64,000 bases of DNA from Sphingomonas prati. GTDB taxonomy: Bacteria > Pseudomonadota > Alphaproteobacteria > Sphingomonadales > Sphingomonadaceae. The stretch is from the NCBI RefSeq assembly GCF_014643515.1, contig NZ_BMJP01000001.1, forward strand, positions 620,001 through 684,000. The letters run 5' to 3'. A program made the translations under genes and the position numbers. Each line of letters opens with the position of its first letter. Position 1 is the stretch's first letter. Below are positions 17,835-26,546 of the stretch, piece after piece. The notes beneath the pieces are model-generated. The model was not told the DNA's origin and did no database searches. It saw only the letters and a program-made list of their open reading frames with translations.

Positions 17835-18533
17835 ATGATGAACGACATTTCCAGCATCCGGCTCAGCCGGCGCGGCTTCACCACCGGCCTCGCCTGCTTC
17901 GGCGCCGCGATCCCCGCCATGGCCGCCACCCCCCGCATCGGCACGGCCGAGGCCCCGCTCCCCGACGAGGATCCGATCGACCCAACCCGCGCCCGCGGCA
18001 GCGTCATCGCCCCCGTCGGCGCAGGTGTCCCCCCCGCGTTGATGGCCAAGGCGCTTGCCGCCATGCAGGTCCACAACCGCCGGCTCTGGTCGCGCGACGT
18101 GATCGCCATCGCCGACTTCGGCCTCCCGTCGGCCAACCCGCGCTTCCATCTTGTCGATGTCCTGAATGGCCGCACCACCACGCTGCTCGTCTCGCACGGC
18201 AAGGGCTCGGACCCGGCGCACAGCGGCATGCTAAAGCGTTTTTCCGGCGTGATCGGGTCGGAGGCCACTTCGCGCGGCGCATACCTCACCGCCGATCCCT
18301 ATGTCGGCCAGCACGGCCGCTCGCGCCGGCTGGAGGGGCTCGACCCCGATAACCGCACGGCGCTGGAACGCGCGATCGTCATCCATTCCGCCTGGTACGT
18401 GGCGCCCGACGTCGTCGCCAAGCAGGGCATGTGCGGTCGCAGCCAGGGCTGCTTCGCGGTTTCCCCGGCGGATCTCGACCAGGTCCTGACGCGGCTCGGG
18501 CCCGGTCGACTGCTCTACGCCGACCGCGCCTGA
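17835..18533 (+). CDS. Murein L,D-transpeptidase catalytic-domain family protein (YkuD_2-like)
   Basis: A 232-residue exported protein. The N terminus MNDISSIRLSRRGFTTGLAC has a twin-arginine motif (SRRGFT) followed by a hydrophobic stretch ending AMAA, a likely Tat signal. The mature protein carries the fold of the L,D-transpeptidase catalytic-domain family, with a histidine in IVIHSAWYV and a cysteine in CGRSQGCFAVS near residue 205. These fit a His-Cys catalytic pair that forms or modifies peptidoglycan cross-links. ATGs at 17835 and 17838 are both possible. A beta-lactamase-like gene follows on the opposite strand, only 3 bp away, so two cell-wall-related proteins sit tail to tail. Confidence 0.85.
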   Translation: MMNDISSIRLSRRGFTTGLACFGAAIPAMAATPRIGTAEAPLPDEDPIDPTRARGSVIAPVGAGVPPALMAKALAAMQVHNRRLWSRDVIAIADFGLPSANPRFHLVDVLNGRTTTLLVSHGKGSDPAHSGMLKRFSGVIGSEATSRGAYLTADPYVGQHGRSRRLEGLDPDNRTALERAIVIHSAWYVAPDVVAKQGMCGRSQGCFAVSPADLDQVLTRLGPGRLLYADRA

Positions 18534-18536
18534 CCC

Positions 18537-19712
18537 TCAGCGATACCCGCGCGGCGCGGCGCGGGGCCCCTCGCCCATGTCCTGCGCCACGACGGCGCGC
18601 GCCACGTCCGACATCAAGCGCTGCCGCACCGGGATCGGTTGCCGCGTCGTCTTGATCATCACCGCCAGCGCATAGGTCCGGCCGTCCGGCGACGTCATCA
18701 GCCCGATGTCGTTATAGCCGGTCGCCTCGCCGCCCAGTTCCTGCCCCGTCCCCGTCTTGTGCGCGAACGCCCAGCCCGGCCCGGATCCGGCACGCATTCG
18801 TTGCGGCCCGGTCTTGCTCGACGCCATCAGCGTCAGCAGCCGCTGCGTCGATACCGGCGACAGCAGGTCCCCCTTCCGCAACCGCGCGAGCGCCAACGCG
18901 ACCTGCTCCGGCTGCGCCCCGTCGATCGGATCGGCCAGATACTTGTCGAGCGCCGCGCGCCGCACCGACATCGGCAGGGCCGACCGCGCGACGTAGAACC
19001 CATTCCCATCGGCGTAGGATTGCCGCCACGTCAGCCCGGCCGTGCCCGCCTGCAACAACCGCTCGCCTGGCCCGAACCGGATGCCCGTCAGCTGCGACCG
19101 CGCCAGAAACGCCCGCACTGCGCCCGGCCCGCCGACGGTTCGCAGCAGTGAATCGTTCGCCAGATTGTCGCTCGTCGTCATCGCGGCGAGCAGCAGTTCC
19201 GAGACGCTCGCATCATAGCCAGCCGCGCCGACCTTGCCGCGCATTGGCTGGTGGAACACGACCAGATCCTTCCGCTCGATCCGGACCGTATCGGACAGCG
19301 ACATCCGCCCCCGGTCGATCGCATCGAACACGGTCAGCGCGACCCACAGTTTCGATACGCTCTGCTGCGGGAAATAACCCGATCCGTTGAACGAGATGAA
19401 CCACCCCGCCTGCACATCACGCACCGCAATCCCGACGATTCCGTCGAACCCGCGCCCCAACCGCTTGATCGTCGCGGCCAGCGCGGCGGGCGGGCGCGGG
19501 ATGGTCCCAGGCAACGGCGTCGGTGGAATCGCGACCACCACAGGTGCACGCGCGGGCGACAGCGCAGGCATCGCCGGTGGCGGCGGCTGCGACGGCGAGA
19601 CGCAGGCCGTCGTGGCGAGGGCGAAGAGGATGGCGGATCGGCGCAGGTTCTGAATGACGGCCCCCTTGGTGACATGCTTCGCTATGCGGTCCTGAACCTG
19701 AACGATACCCAT
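18537..19712 (-). CDS. Beta-lactamase-like serine hydrolase, probable lipoprotein
   Basis: Class A beta-lactamase/penicillin-recognising fold. Visible are the SxxK motif in PQQSVSKLWVAL, SDN in TTSDNLANDSLL and KTG in AHKTGTGQELGG. The omega-loop signature ExxLN with the general-base glutamate is not recognisable, so hydrolysis of beta-lactams is doubtful; carboxypeptidase or another role is possible. The start is uncertain. The nearest usual start is ATG at 19712, but its product has no export signal. Translation from an ATT at 19655, which sits 5 bases after AAGGGGG, would give QNLRRSAILFALATTAC, a good lipoprotein signal with Cys18. A Pro-rich linker follows. Its downstream end abuts the L,D-transpeptidase-like gene. 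Confidence 0.75.
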   Translation of the reverse strand: MGIVQVQDRIAKHVTKGAVIQNLRRSAILFALATTACVSPSQPPPPAMPALSPARAPVVVAIPPTPLPGTIPRPPAALAATIKRLGRGFDGIVGIAVRDVQAGWFISFNGSGYFPQQSVSKLWVALTVFDAIDRGRMSLSDTVRIERKDLVVFHQPMRGKVGAAGYDASVSELLLAAMTTSDNLANDSLLRTVGGPGAVRAFLARSQLTGIRFGPGERLLQAGTAGLTWRQSYADGNGFYVARSALPMSVRRAALDKYLADPIDGAQPEQVALALARLRKGDLLSPVSTQRLLTLMASSKTGPQRMRAGSGPGWAFAHKTGTGQELGGEATGYNDIGLMTSPDGRTYALAVMIKTTRQPIPVRQRLMSDVARAVVAQDMGEGPRAAPRGYR

Positions 19713-19775
19713 CCCGCCGATTGCCGCCCGCTTTTGCGACGCTATCTCTATGTTCTGCGACAGAAGGATGGCGAC

Positions 19776-20408
19776 ATGATCGACTTCTATTACTGGACGA
19801 CGCCGAACGGCCACAAGGTTACGCTGTTCCTGGAGGAAGCGGGCCTGCCCTACCGCGTCATCCCGATCGATATCGCCAAGGGTGCTCAGTTCGATCCGGC
19901 GTTCCTGGCCGTCGCACCGAACAATCGCATCCCGGCGGTCGTCGATCATGAACCGACGGGCGGCGGCGAGCCGATCGCGCTGTTCGAATCCGGTGCGATC
20001 CTGCTGTACCTCGCCGAAAAGACAGGCCGTTTCCTGCCGCAGGACCTGCGCGGCCGGACGGAGGCGTTAACCTGGCTGTTCTGGCAGATGGGCGGCCTCG
20101 GCCCGATGGCCGGGCAGAACCATCATTTCTCGATCTACGCGCCCGAACGAATTCCCTACGCCACCGAACGCTATGTCCGCGAAACCGGCCGGCTCTACGG
20201 CGTGCTCGACCGCCGGCTGGCGGACTGCCCGTTCGTGGCGGGCGAGGACTACGGCATCGCCGACATGGCGATCTACCCCTGGATCGTCCCTTGGCACGCC
20301 CAGCAGCAGGACCTCGACGCGCATCCCAATCTGCGCCGCTGGTTCGACGCCGTCGCCGCCCGCCCCGCCACCGTCCGGGCCTACGCCGTGGCCGATAGCC
20401 TGGCGTAG
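19776..20408 (+). CDS. yfcG: YfcG-type glutathione S-transferase / disulfide-bond oxidoreductase
   Basis: A 210-residue cytosolic Nu-class GST. It closely follows Escherichia coli YfcG as I recall it: MIDFYYWTTPNGHKVTLFLEE, APNNRIPAVVDH, ALFESGAILLYLAEKTGRFLP and LFWQMGGLGPMAGQNHHF. These mark the thioredoxin-like N-terminal domain with its TPNGHK glutathione-site loop and the helical C-terminal domain (DYGIADMAIYPWI). The family reduces disulfides with glutathione. The ATG at 19776 is the first of the conserved N terminus and is preceded by AGAAGGATGGCGAC. It is transcribed divergently from the beta-lactamase-like gene and converges with the Mfd-like gene. Confidence 0.88.
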   Translation: MIDFYYWTTPNGHKVTLFLEEAGLPYRVIPIDIAKGAQFDPAFLAVAPNNRIPAVVDHEPTGGGEPIALFESGAILLYLAEKTGRFLPQDLRGRTEALTWLFWQMGGLGPMAGQNHHFSIYAPERIPYATERYVRETGRLYGVLDRRLADCPFVAGEDYGIADMAIYPWIVPWHAQQQDLDAHPNLRRWFDAVAARPATVRAYAVADSLA

Positions 20409-20428
20409 GGCCCAACCTTCACGCAGCG

Positions 20429-23400
20429 CTACCCCTCGTCAGGGATCAGCGTCTCCAGCAACGCCATCACCGCGGCGATCCGCGCGTCCGCATCGGTCGT
20501 GGCGACTTTCGCGAGCAACCGATCGTCCTTCGCGACCAGCCCGGCCGCTTTCGCGTCGGCTGCAAAGTCCCGCCGTGGGGTCAGCGCGATCGCCGCCGGC
20601 CCGGCATCGATCCGCGCCACGCAGGCCGTCCGCGCCAGCTGCCGGATCCGCCCGATCGCGAAGGTCCGCCGGGCATCCTCCGGCGGGGTCCCGAACCGGT
20701 CCTCCACCTCCTCGGTCAGCGCATCAATCGCATCAACCGACGTCGCCCGCGCCAGCCGCGCATGGATATCGAGCCGCAACTCCGGTTCCGCAATCCAGGT
20801 CGCAGGTAGATGGCAATCGATCCCGAGCGCCAGTTCCGGCGTCCACAGATCTACCACCTCCCCCGCCGCGGTCCGGAGCGCCCCGGTCAGCAGATGCTGG
20901 TACAGGTCGACCCCGATCAACCGCACATGCCCCGCCTGCGCCTCGCCCAGCAGATCGCCCGCGCCGCGCATGTCCAGATCGCGCGCGCTGATCTCGAACC
21001 CGGCCCCCAGCCGGTCATGTGCCGCGATCGTCCGCAACCGCTTCAGCGTCGCCTCCGCCACCGTCGCACCCGGTTCGGTCGTCAACAGGATCCGCCCACG
21101 CCGCGTGCTACGCCCCACTCGCCCGCGCAACTGATGGATCTGCGACAGCCCGAACCGGTCCGTCCGCCACACGATCATCGTGTTGGCGCGCGGTACGTCC
21201 AGCCCCGCCTCGATGATGTTCGTCGCGAGCAGAATGTCGCCATCCCCCTCCCCGAACGAGACCATCACGCGGTCGATCTCCGCCGCCGCCAGCTTGCCGT
21301 GCGCCTGCACGACGGTCAGTTCCGGCACCAGCCCACGCAACGTCTCGGCCAGCCCGTCCAGGTCCTCGATCCGGGGCGCAACGACGAAGCTCTGCCCGCC
21401 ACGCATTTTTTCACGCAGCAACGCGATGCGGATGATTGCCGGATCAAACGTGCCGATCGTGGTCCGGGTCGGCTGCCGCCGCGCGGGCGGCGTCGCGATG
21501 ACCGACAGCTGCTGGATGCCCACCAGCGCCGACTGCAACGTCCGCGGGATCGGCGTCGCGGTCAGCGTCAACAGGTGGCACGAGCCGCAGATCGTCCGCA
21601 GTTTCTCCTTGTCCGCCGCCCCGAACCGCTGTTCCTCATCAACCACGACCAGCCCAAGCCTGGCGAACCGCACAGTCTTGCTCGCCACCGCACTCGTGCC
21701 GATCACGATATCGATGCTGCCGTCGGCAAGCCCGGCCTTGACCGCCTTTGCCTCCGCCGACGTCGAAAGCCGTGAAAGACTTTCGACCCGAACGCCAAGC
21801 CCCTCGAAACGCTTGCGAAACCCCTGGAGATGCTGGCGCACCAGCACCGTCGTCGGCGCGACCACCGCGACCTGCCGACCGGACATCGCGACCATCGCCG
21901 CAGCGCGCAACGCGACCTCGGTCTTCCCGTACCCGACATCGCCGACGACCAGCCGGTCCATCGGCCGCCCGGACGCCAGATCGTCGCGAACCGCCGCGAT
22001 CGCCCGCGCCTGGTCCGGCGTCTCGTTGAACGCGAACCGCCCGGCGAACCGCTCGTAGCGTGGCCCATCATAATCCAGCGGATCGGCGCGCTTCGCCGCC
22101 TTAAGCTCCGCCAGCTCGATCAGCCCGCGGGCCGTATGCGCGATCGCCGTATCGATCTCCACCCGCCGCTTCAGCCAGCTTTCGCCGGTCAGCGTATCGG
22201 GCGCGACACCGCCCTCGTCCGCGCCGTAGCGCCAGACGCGGTCCAGCTCGATCGCCGGCACCAACCGGTCGCCGCCCCTGGCATATTCCAGCCGGAGCGC
22301 GTCCTGCCGCGTATCGCCGACGTCCACCGCCTCGAGTCCGCGCACAATCCCGATCCCGTGATCCTCATGCAGCACCGCATCGCCGATCCGCAGCACGGTC
22401 GTATGCAACGCAAGCGGATCGACCGCCGCCGCGCCCATCGGATCGCCCGCACGTCCGCCGAGAATATCCGCGGCAGTGATAACGAGCAACCCGTCGTCTG
22501 ACCACCCGCGCTCCGCATGAACCTCAAGCAAGGCCAATGACTTCGCGGGCAACGCTGCGATCTCGTCCCAGCCTGCAACCGGCGCGGGCGTCGCTCCAGT
22601 CAACGTCGCGATCCGGCGCGAGAGGAAGCGCAGGTCGCGCGCCGTCCCGAGCAGCACGACACGGCGTCCCGCTGCCTGCGCGTCCAGCACCGCCTTCTTC
22701 AATGCCCGTGCCGGCTGCGACTTCTCGACGAACCGGATGGCCGGCGCCTCGTTCCCCGCAGAGATGTTCCCCTGCAACAGGCCGGCAAGCGCCGCCGCCC
22801 AGGCACGATCATTCAGGAATGTCGGGATCGAACCCGCACGACGGTTGGCGATCCGCGTCCGCGTCGCATCGGCGATCAGCTCAATATAGCGTTCGCGGTG
22901 ACGCGGCACGTCCGGATCGGCCAGCACCAGCGGCCGGTCGAGATGCTCGAACACCGACACCGACCCACGTGGCACGCTCGGTTCGATCGCCGGATCGACG
23001 ACGATGCGCGCAAGCGTACCGGTGCTCCGCTGCGTGATGGGATCATAGCTGTGGATCGCGGTGACGACACCGTCCGAATGCTCGATCCGCACAGGCCCTT
23101 CGGCGGCCGCCGGAAACATGTCCAGCACGCCGCGCATGGCGAACTCCGCCGCTTCATCGACGCGGTCGTCGGCGATGTAGCCGATCCCGGCCAAGGCCGC
23201 CTCGATAGCAGGCCCGTCGAACGCATCGCCCGGCGCAAAAGACAGCGGAGCCGGCGCAAAGCTGGCCGGCGGGGCGATCCGACGCGTCGCCGCCTCGGCC
23301 GTCAGGATGAGGATGACCGCACGACGATCCGCGGTACCCAGCTCGCGCAGAACCGCGATCCGCCGCCCCGCCACGGCCGGCGACGCCGCGATCCCGTCAC

Positions 23401-23626
23401 CGGGCAACGTATCGATCGACGGCAGATACCGCACGTCGTGCGTCGCAGTCAGGCCCGCGGCGAGCTGCGCGATCCGCTCCGCGCGCTGTTCCGTCCCGCA
23501 CAGCACGACGACGTCGCCCACATCACACGCCGCCTCGACGATGCGCACCGCGGTCGGTCCGACCGCACCGACTTCAGCCCCCGAACGCGCCGCATCCGGC
23601 TGCACCACATCGACGATCGTCGCCAT
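20429..23626 (-). CDS. Mfd-like DNA helicase/translocase (possible mfd paralogue)
   Basis: A 1065-residue superfamily 2 protein with the layout of the transcription-repair coupling factor. It has a degenerate UvrB-like N-terminal part, a CarD-type RNA-polymerase-interacting domain (VLHEDHGIGIVRGLEAVDVG, about residues 410-470), then RecG-like motor motifs: GDVGYGKTEVALRAA (Walker A), VVDEEQRFG (Walker B), LTATPIPRTL and QLRGRVGRSTRRG. The C terminus (LDMRGAGDLLGEAQAGH and onward) is TRCF-like. It is about 80-100 residues shorter than a standard Mfd, and the motor sequence departs from Mfd consensus in several normally invariant places (SALVGIQQL, ILLATNIIEAGLDVPRANTMIVWR). It could be the only mfd or a paralogue; a second copy cannot be excluded from this window. 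Confidence 0.8.
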   Translation of the reverse strand: MATIVDVVQPDAARSGAEVGAVGPTAVRIVEAACDVGDVVVLCGTEQRAERIAQLAAGLTATHDVRYLPSIDTLPGDGIAASPAVAGRRIAVLRELGTADRRAVILILTAEAATRRIAPPASFAPAPLSFAPGDAFDGPAIEAALAGIGYIADDRVDEAAEFAMRGVLDMFPAAAEGPVRIEHSDGVVTAIHSYDPITQRSTGTLARIVVDPAIEPSVPRGSVSVFEHLDRPLVLADPDVPRHRERYIELIADATRTRIANRRAGSIPTFLNDRAWAAALAGLLQGNISAGNEAPAIRFVEKSQPARALKKAVLDAQAAGRRVVLLGTARDLRFLSRRIATLTGATPAPVAGWDEIAALPAKSLALLEVHAERGWSDDGLLVITAADILGGRAGDPMGAAAVDPLALHTTVLRIGDAVLHEDHGIGIVRGLEAVDVGDTRQDALRLEYARGGDRLVPAIELDRVWRYGADEGGVAPDTLTGESWLKRRVEIDTAIAHTARGLIELAELKAAKRADPLDYDGPRYERFAGRFAFNETPDQARAIAAVRDDLASGRPMDRLVVGDVGYGKTEVALRAAAMVAMSGRQVAVVAPTTVLVRQHLQGFRKRFEGLGVRVESLSRLSTSAEAKAVKAGLADGSIDIVIGTSAVASKTVRFARLGLVVVDEEQRFGAADKEKLRTICGSCHLLTLTATPIPRTLQSALVGIQQLSVIATPPARRQPTRTTIGTFDPAIIRIALLREKMRGGQSFVVAPRIEDLDGLAETLRGLVPELTVVQAHGKLAAAEIDRVMVSFGEGDGDILLATNIIEAGLDVPRANTMIVWRTDRFGLSQIHQLRGRVGRSTRRGRILLTTEPGATVAEATLKRLRTIAAHDRLGAGFEISARDLDMRGAGDLLGEAQAGHVRLIGVDLYQHLLTGALRTAAGEVVDLWTPELALGIDCHLPATWIAEPELRLDIHARLARATSVDAIDALTEEVEDRFGTPPEDARRTFAIGRIRQLARTACVARIDAGPAAIALTPRRDFAADAKAAGLVAKDDRLLAKVATTDADARIAAVMALLETLIPDEG

Positions 23627-23635
23627 CGCGCGCCC

Positions 23636-24148
23636 TCAGAATCGGACGCGAAGCATGGCGCGGTACAGCCCGCGACGCACCGCATCGACCGTCATCCCGA
23701 ACACCAGGTGAGACACCAGCGCATAGGCATGGGTGCCGAGCGGAAACGTCCAAGGCGCGTCGGACAAACCCGCCGCCGGCACCGCCGCTTCGTCCATCAC
23801 GATCGCGGTGGTCACGCCGAAACCGGCGCCCGCCCCCGCGGCCGCGCGCGGCTCATACTCGGCCATGACGGCATAGCCGGCGCCCAGCATCGCCCCGAAC
23901 GCGTAATGGATCGCGCTGCCCGCCGCCGGGCGGAACGCCTTCGGCAGGTCCGCGCCGACCATCGATGCCAGTCCCTCGGCCGCCTGCACCGTCGCCGGCT
24001 CGGCGCCCGAGTCATCGCCACCGTCATCCGGCCCGAAATGTTCGACCGCCTCCTGGAAGACATTCATGACGAACGACGCCGCCAGGCCGGCAGTCGCGCC
24101 GACGAACAGCGCACGGGTGATATCGAATCGGGTCGGGTTGCGGCTCAA
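23636..24148 (-). CDS. DUF1440 (YagU-like) inner-membrane protein
   Basis: A 170-residue membrane protein resembling DUF1440/YagU. It opens MSRNPTRFDITRALFVGATAGLAASF, followed by an acidic loop (HFGPDDGGDDSG) and further glycine- and alanine-rich helices (SAIHYAFGAMLGAGYAVMAEYEP, GAGAGFGVTTAIVMDEAAVP, THAYALVSHLVFGMTVDAVRRGLY). In E. coli, YagU is linked to acid survival; nothing here shows that role. The gene ends 9 bp upstream of the Mfd-like start, on the same strand, so it is probably cotranscribed with it. No catalytic motif is visible. Confidence 0.75.
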   Translation of the reverse strand: MSRNPTRFDITRALFVGATAGLAASFVMNVFQEAVEHFGPDDGGDDSGAEPATVQAAEGLASMVGADLPKAFRPAAGSAIHYAFGAMLGAGYAVMAEYEPRAAAGAGAGFGVTTAIVMDEAAVPAAGLSDAPWTFPLGTHAYALVSHLVFGMTVDAVRRGLYRAMLRVRF

Positions 24149-24224
24149 GCGGTATTCCTTTTCGGGTTTCCTTCCAGAACCCCGGGCGACCGCACGCCGT
24201 TCCCCGCCTAGCTACTGATCCGGA

Positions 24225-25493
24225 TCAATCCACGAACAGCAACGCCGGCGTCTCGATCAGCCGGCGGACCGCCTGGATGAACGATGCCGCGTCCCAGCCG
24301 TCCACCACGCGGTGGTCGAAACTGGACGACAGGTTCATCATCTTGCGGATCACGATCTGCCCGTCGACCACCACCGGTCGCTCGACGATCCGGTTGACAC
24401 CGACGATCGCGACCTCCGGCCGGTTGATCACCGGGGTCGACACGATCCCGCCGATCGGCCCGAGCGAGGTCAGCGTGATCGTCGATCCGCTCAATTCGTC
24501 CCGCGTCGCCTTCCCACGCCGCGCCGCATCCGCCAGCCGCACGATCTCGGTCGCCAGCGCCCAGACGTCGCGCGCCTGCGCATCGCGGATCACCGGCACG
24601 GTCAGTCCCTGGTCGGTCTGCGTCGCGAAACCCAGATGCACGGACGCATGGCGCGACACGACCCCGGCCGCGTCGTCATAGCGCGCATTGACCATCGGAA
24701 ACGCCGGCAGTGCGCGCGTCATCGCCCGGATCAGGAACGGCAGCAGCGTCAGCTTCGCCCGCGCACCGCGGTCCAGGTTCATGACGGTCCGCAACCGTTC
24801 CAGCTCGGTGACGTCGCATTCCTCGACATAGGCGAAGTGCGGGATGTTGCGCTTCGACTCCGCCATGTTCTCGGCGATCCGCCGCCGCATGCCCATCACG
24901 CGCACTTCCTCGACCGCACCCGGCTCGACGGTAACCATCGGCGCGACAGCCGCCACAGAAGCCGCGCTCGCGTAACGCAGATGTGCATCCAGATCGGCAT
25001 GCCGCACCCGGTCGCCCTGCGCGGACTTCACGTCGGCCAGATCGATCCCGAGATCGCTCGCCCGCGCCCGGACCGCAGGAGACGCCTGAACCCGCGACCG
25101 CGTCGGCTCAGCCGCCACGACAGGTTCCGCTATCACGGGCCGCGCCGGCTCAGGCTGGATCGCCGCCACCGGATCCGCCACCGCCGCCGCCTCGGGCGGG
25201 GCCACCGCATCGGCAAAGCCCGCCACGTCGCCCGCATCGGCCTCGGCTTCGTCCTCGGTCTCGAACACCGCCAGCACCGATCCGATCGCGATCTGGTCGC
25301 CCACCACACCGGCGACCTCGACCACCCGGCCGGCCACCGGCGCGGACATTTCGACGGTCGCCTTGTCCGTCATCATGTCGGCCAGCGGCGCGTCCTCCTC
25401 GACCATGTCGCCCACCGCGACATGCCAGGCGACGATCTCCGCCTCTGCGATGCCTTCGCCGATGTCCGGCAGCTTGAACGTGAAACGGGCCAT
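24225..25493 (-). CDS. bkdB: Dihydrolipoamide acyltransferase (E2) of a 2-oxoacid dehydrogenase
   Basis: E2 core of a 2-oxoacid dehydrogenase complex, 422 residues. In order: one lipoyl domain with the modified lysine in MMTDKATVEMSAP (about residue 44), an Ala/Pro/Val/Glu-rich linker, a peripheral subunit-binding domain (SPAVRARASDLGIDLADVK, about 140-175) and the catalytic domain with the active-site histidine in SSSFDHRVVDGWDAASF near residue 395. The E1 subunits beside it are of the separate alpha/beta type with branched-chain features, so the substrate is most likely branched-chain 2-oxoacids. E3 is not in the window. The gap to the E1beta stop is 3 bp. Confidence 0.88.
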   Translation of the reverse strand: MARFTFKLPDIGEGIAEAEIVAWHVAVGDMVEEDAPLADMMTDKATVEMSAPVAGRVVEVAGVVGDQIAIGSVLAVFETEDEAEADAGDVAGFADAVAPPEAAAVADPVAAIQPEPARPVIAEPVVAAEPTRSRVQASPAVRARASDLGIDLADVKSAQGDRVRHADLDAHLRYASAASVAAVAPMVTVEPGAVEEVRVMGMRRRIAENMAESKRNIPHFAYVEECDVTELERLRTVMNLDRGARAKLTLLPFLIRAMTRALPAFPMVNARYDDAAGVVSRHASVHLGFATQTDQGLTVPVIRDAQARDVWALATEIVRLADAARRGKATRDELSGSTITLTSLGPIGGIVSTPVINRPEVAIVGVNRIVERPVVVDGQIVIRKMMNLSSSFDHRVVDGWDAASFIQAVRRLIETPALLFVD

Positions 25494-25496
25494 CGA

Positions 25497-26546
25497 TCAG
25501 TCCTTCATCACACGCTTGAGGGCCTCGCCGATGCGAACCGGCCCCGGAAAATACGCCCATTCCAGACTGTGCGGATATGGCGTGTCCCACCCGGTCACAC
25601 GCTCCACCGGCGCCTCCAGCGCATGGAAGCAGCGCTCCTGCACTAGCGCCGACAGTTCTGCGCCGAACCCGGACGTCCGCGTCGCCTCATGCACGACCAC
25701 GCACCGCCCGGTCTTCTGCACGGACGCGGTGATCGCCTGGATATCGAGCGGCACGAGCGTCCGAAGATCAATGACTTCCGCGTCGATCTTCATGTCCTCC
25801 ACCACTGCGGAGACGACATGCACCATCGTGCCGTAGCACAGGATCGTCACGTCCCCGCCGCCGCGCACGACCTTCGCCTGGCCCAGCGAGATGCGGTAAT
25901 AACCCTCCGGCACCATCGCGGCGGGGTGCTTCGCCCACGGTGTCACCGGCCGGCCATAATGCCCGTCGAACGGCCCGTTGTAGATCCGCTTGGGTTCGAA
26001 GAAGATGACCGGGTCATTGTCCTCGATCGCCGCGATCAGCAGCCCCTTCGCATCGTAGGGCGTCGACGGCACGACCGTCTTGAGCCCCGCGACGTGCGTG
26101 AAGATTCCCTCCGGCGACTGGCTGTGCGTCTGTCCGCCGAAGATGCCGCCACCGAATGGTGAGCGTACCGTGATCGGCGCGATGAATTCGCCCGCGGACC
26201 GGTATCTTATCCGCGCTGCCTCGGACACGATCTGATCGAGCGCCGGGTAGATATAGTCCGCGAACTGGATCTCCGGCACCGGCCGCAATCCGTACGCCGC
26301 CATGCCCACCGCGACGCCCATGATGCCGCATTCGGTGATCGGCGTGTCGAACACGCGCGTCTTGCCGTACTTGCGCTGCAGGCCTTCGGTCGCCTTGAAC
26401 ACGCCGCCGAAATAACCGACGTCCTCGCCCATCACGACGATGTCGGGGTCGCGCGCCATGCAGATGTCCATCGCCTCGTTCAGCGCCTGGATCATGTTCA
26501 GCGGGCGTGCCGTGCCGACGTCGCCCTGCTCGTCTGCGCCGCTCAT
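25497..26546 (-). CDS. bkdA2: 2-oxoacid dehydrogenase E1 beta subunit (probably branched-chain)
   Basis: Beta subunit of the thiamine-diphosphate-dependent decarboxylase E1, 349 residues. It has MIQALNEAMDICMARDPDIVVMGEDVGYFGGVFKATEGL-type N-terminal sequence, the central IQFADYIYPALDQIVSEAARIRYRS and the C-terminal transketolase domain with DLRTLVPLDIQAI and CVVVHEATRTSGFG. The start ATG at 26546 overlaps the E1alpha stop as ATGA, so the pair is coupled; the longer frame to 26603 overlaps the upstream gene without reason. It lies in an operon E1alpha-E1beta-E2. Confidence 0.9.
   Translation of the reverse strand: MSGADEQGDVGTARPLNMIQALNEAMDICMARDPDIVVMGEDVGYFGGVFKATEGLQRKYGKTRVFDTPITECGIMGVAVGMAAYGLRPVPEIQFADYIYPALDQIVSEAARIRYRSAGEFIAPITVRSPFGGGIFGGQTHSQSPEGIFTHVAGLKTVVPSTPYDAKGLLIAAIEDNDPVIFFEPKRIYNGPFDGHYGRPVTPWAKHPAAMVPEGYYRISLGQAKVVRGGGDVTILCYGTMVHVVSAVVEDMKIDAEVIDLRTLVPLDIQAITASVQKTGRCVVVHEATRTSGFGAELSALVQERCFHALEAPVERVTGWDTPYPHSLEWAYFPGPVRIGEALKRVMKD

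Noticed and set aside
18537-19712. Beta-lactamase-like gene as an acquired resistance gene
   Set aside because: Base composition matches its neighbours, no mobile element is near, and the usual omega-loop glutamate motif is not recognisable.
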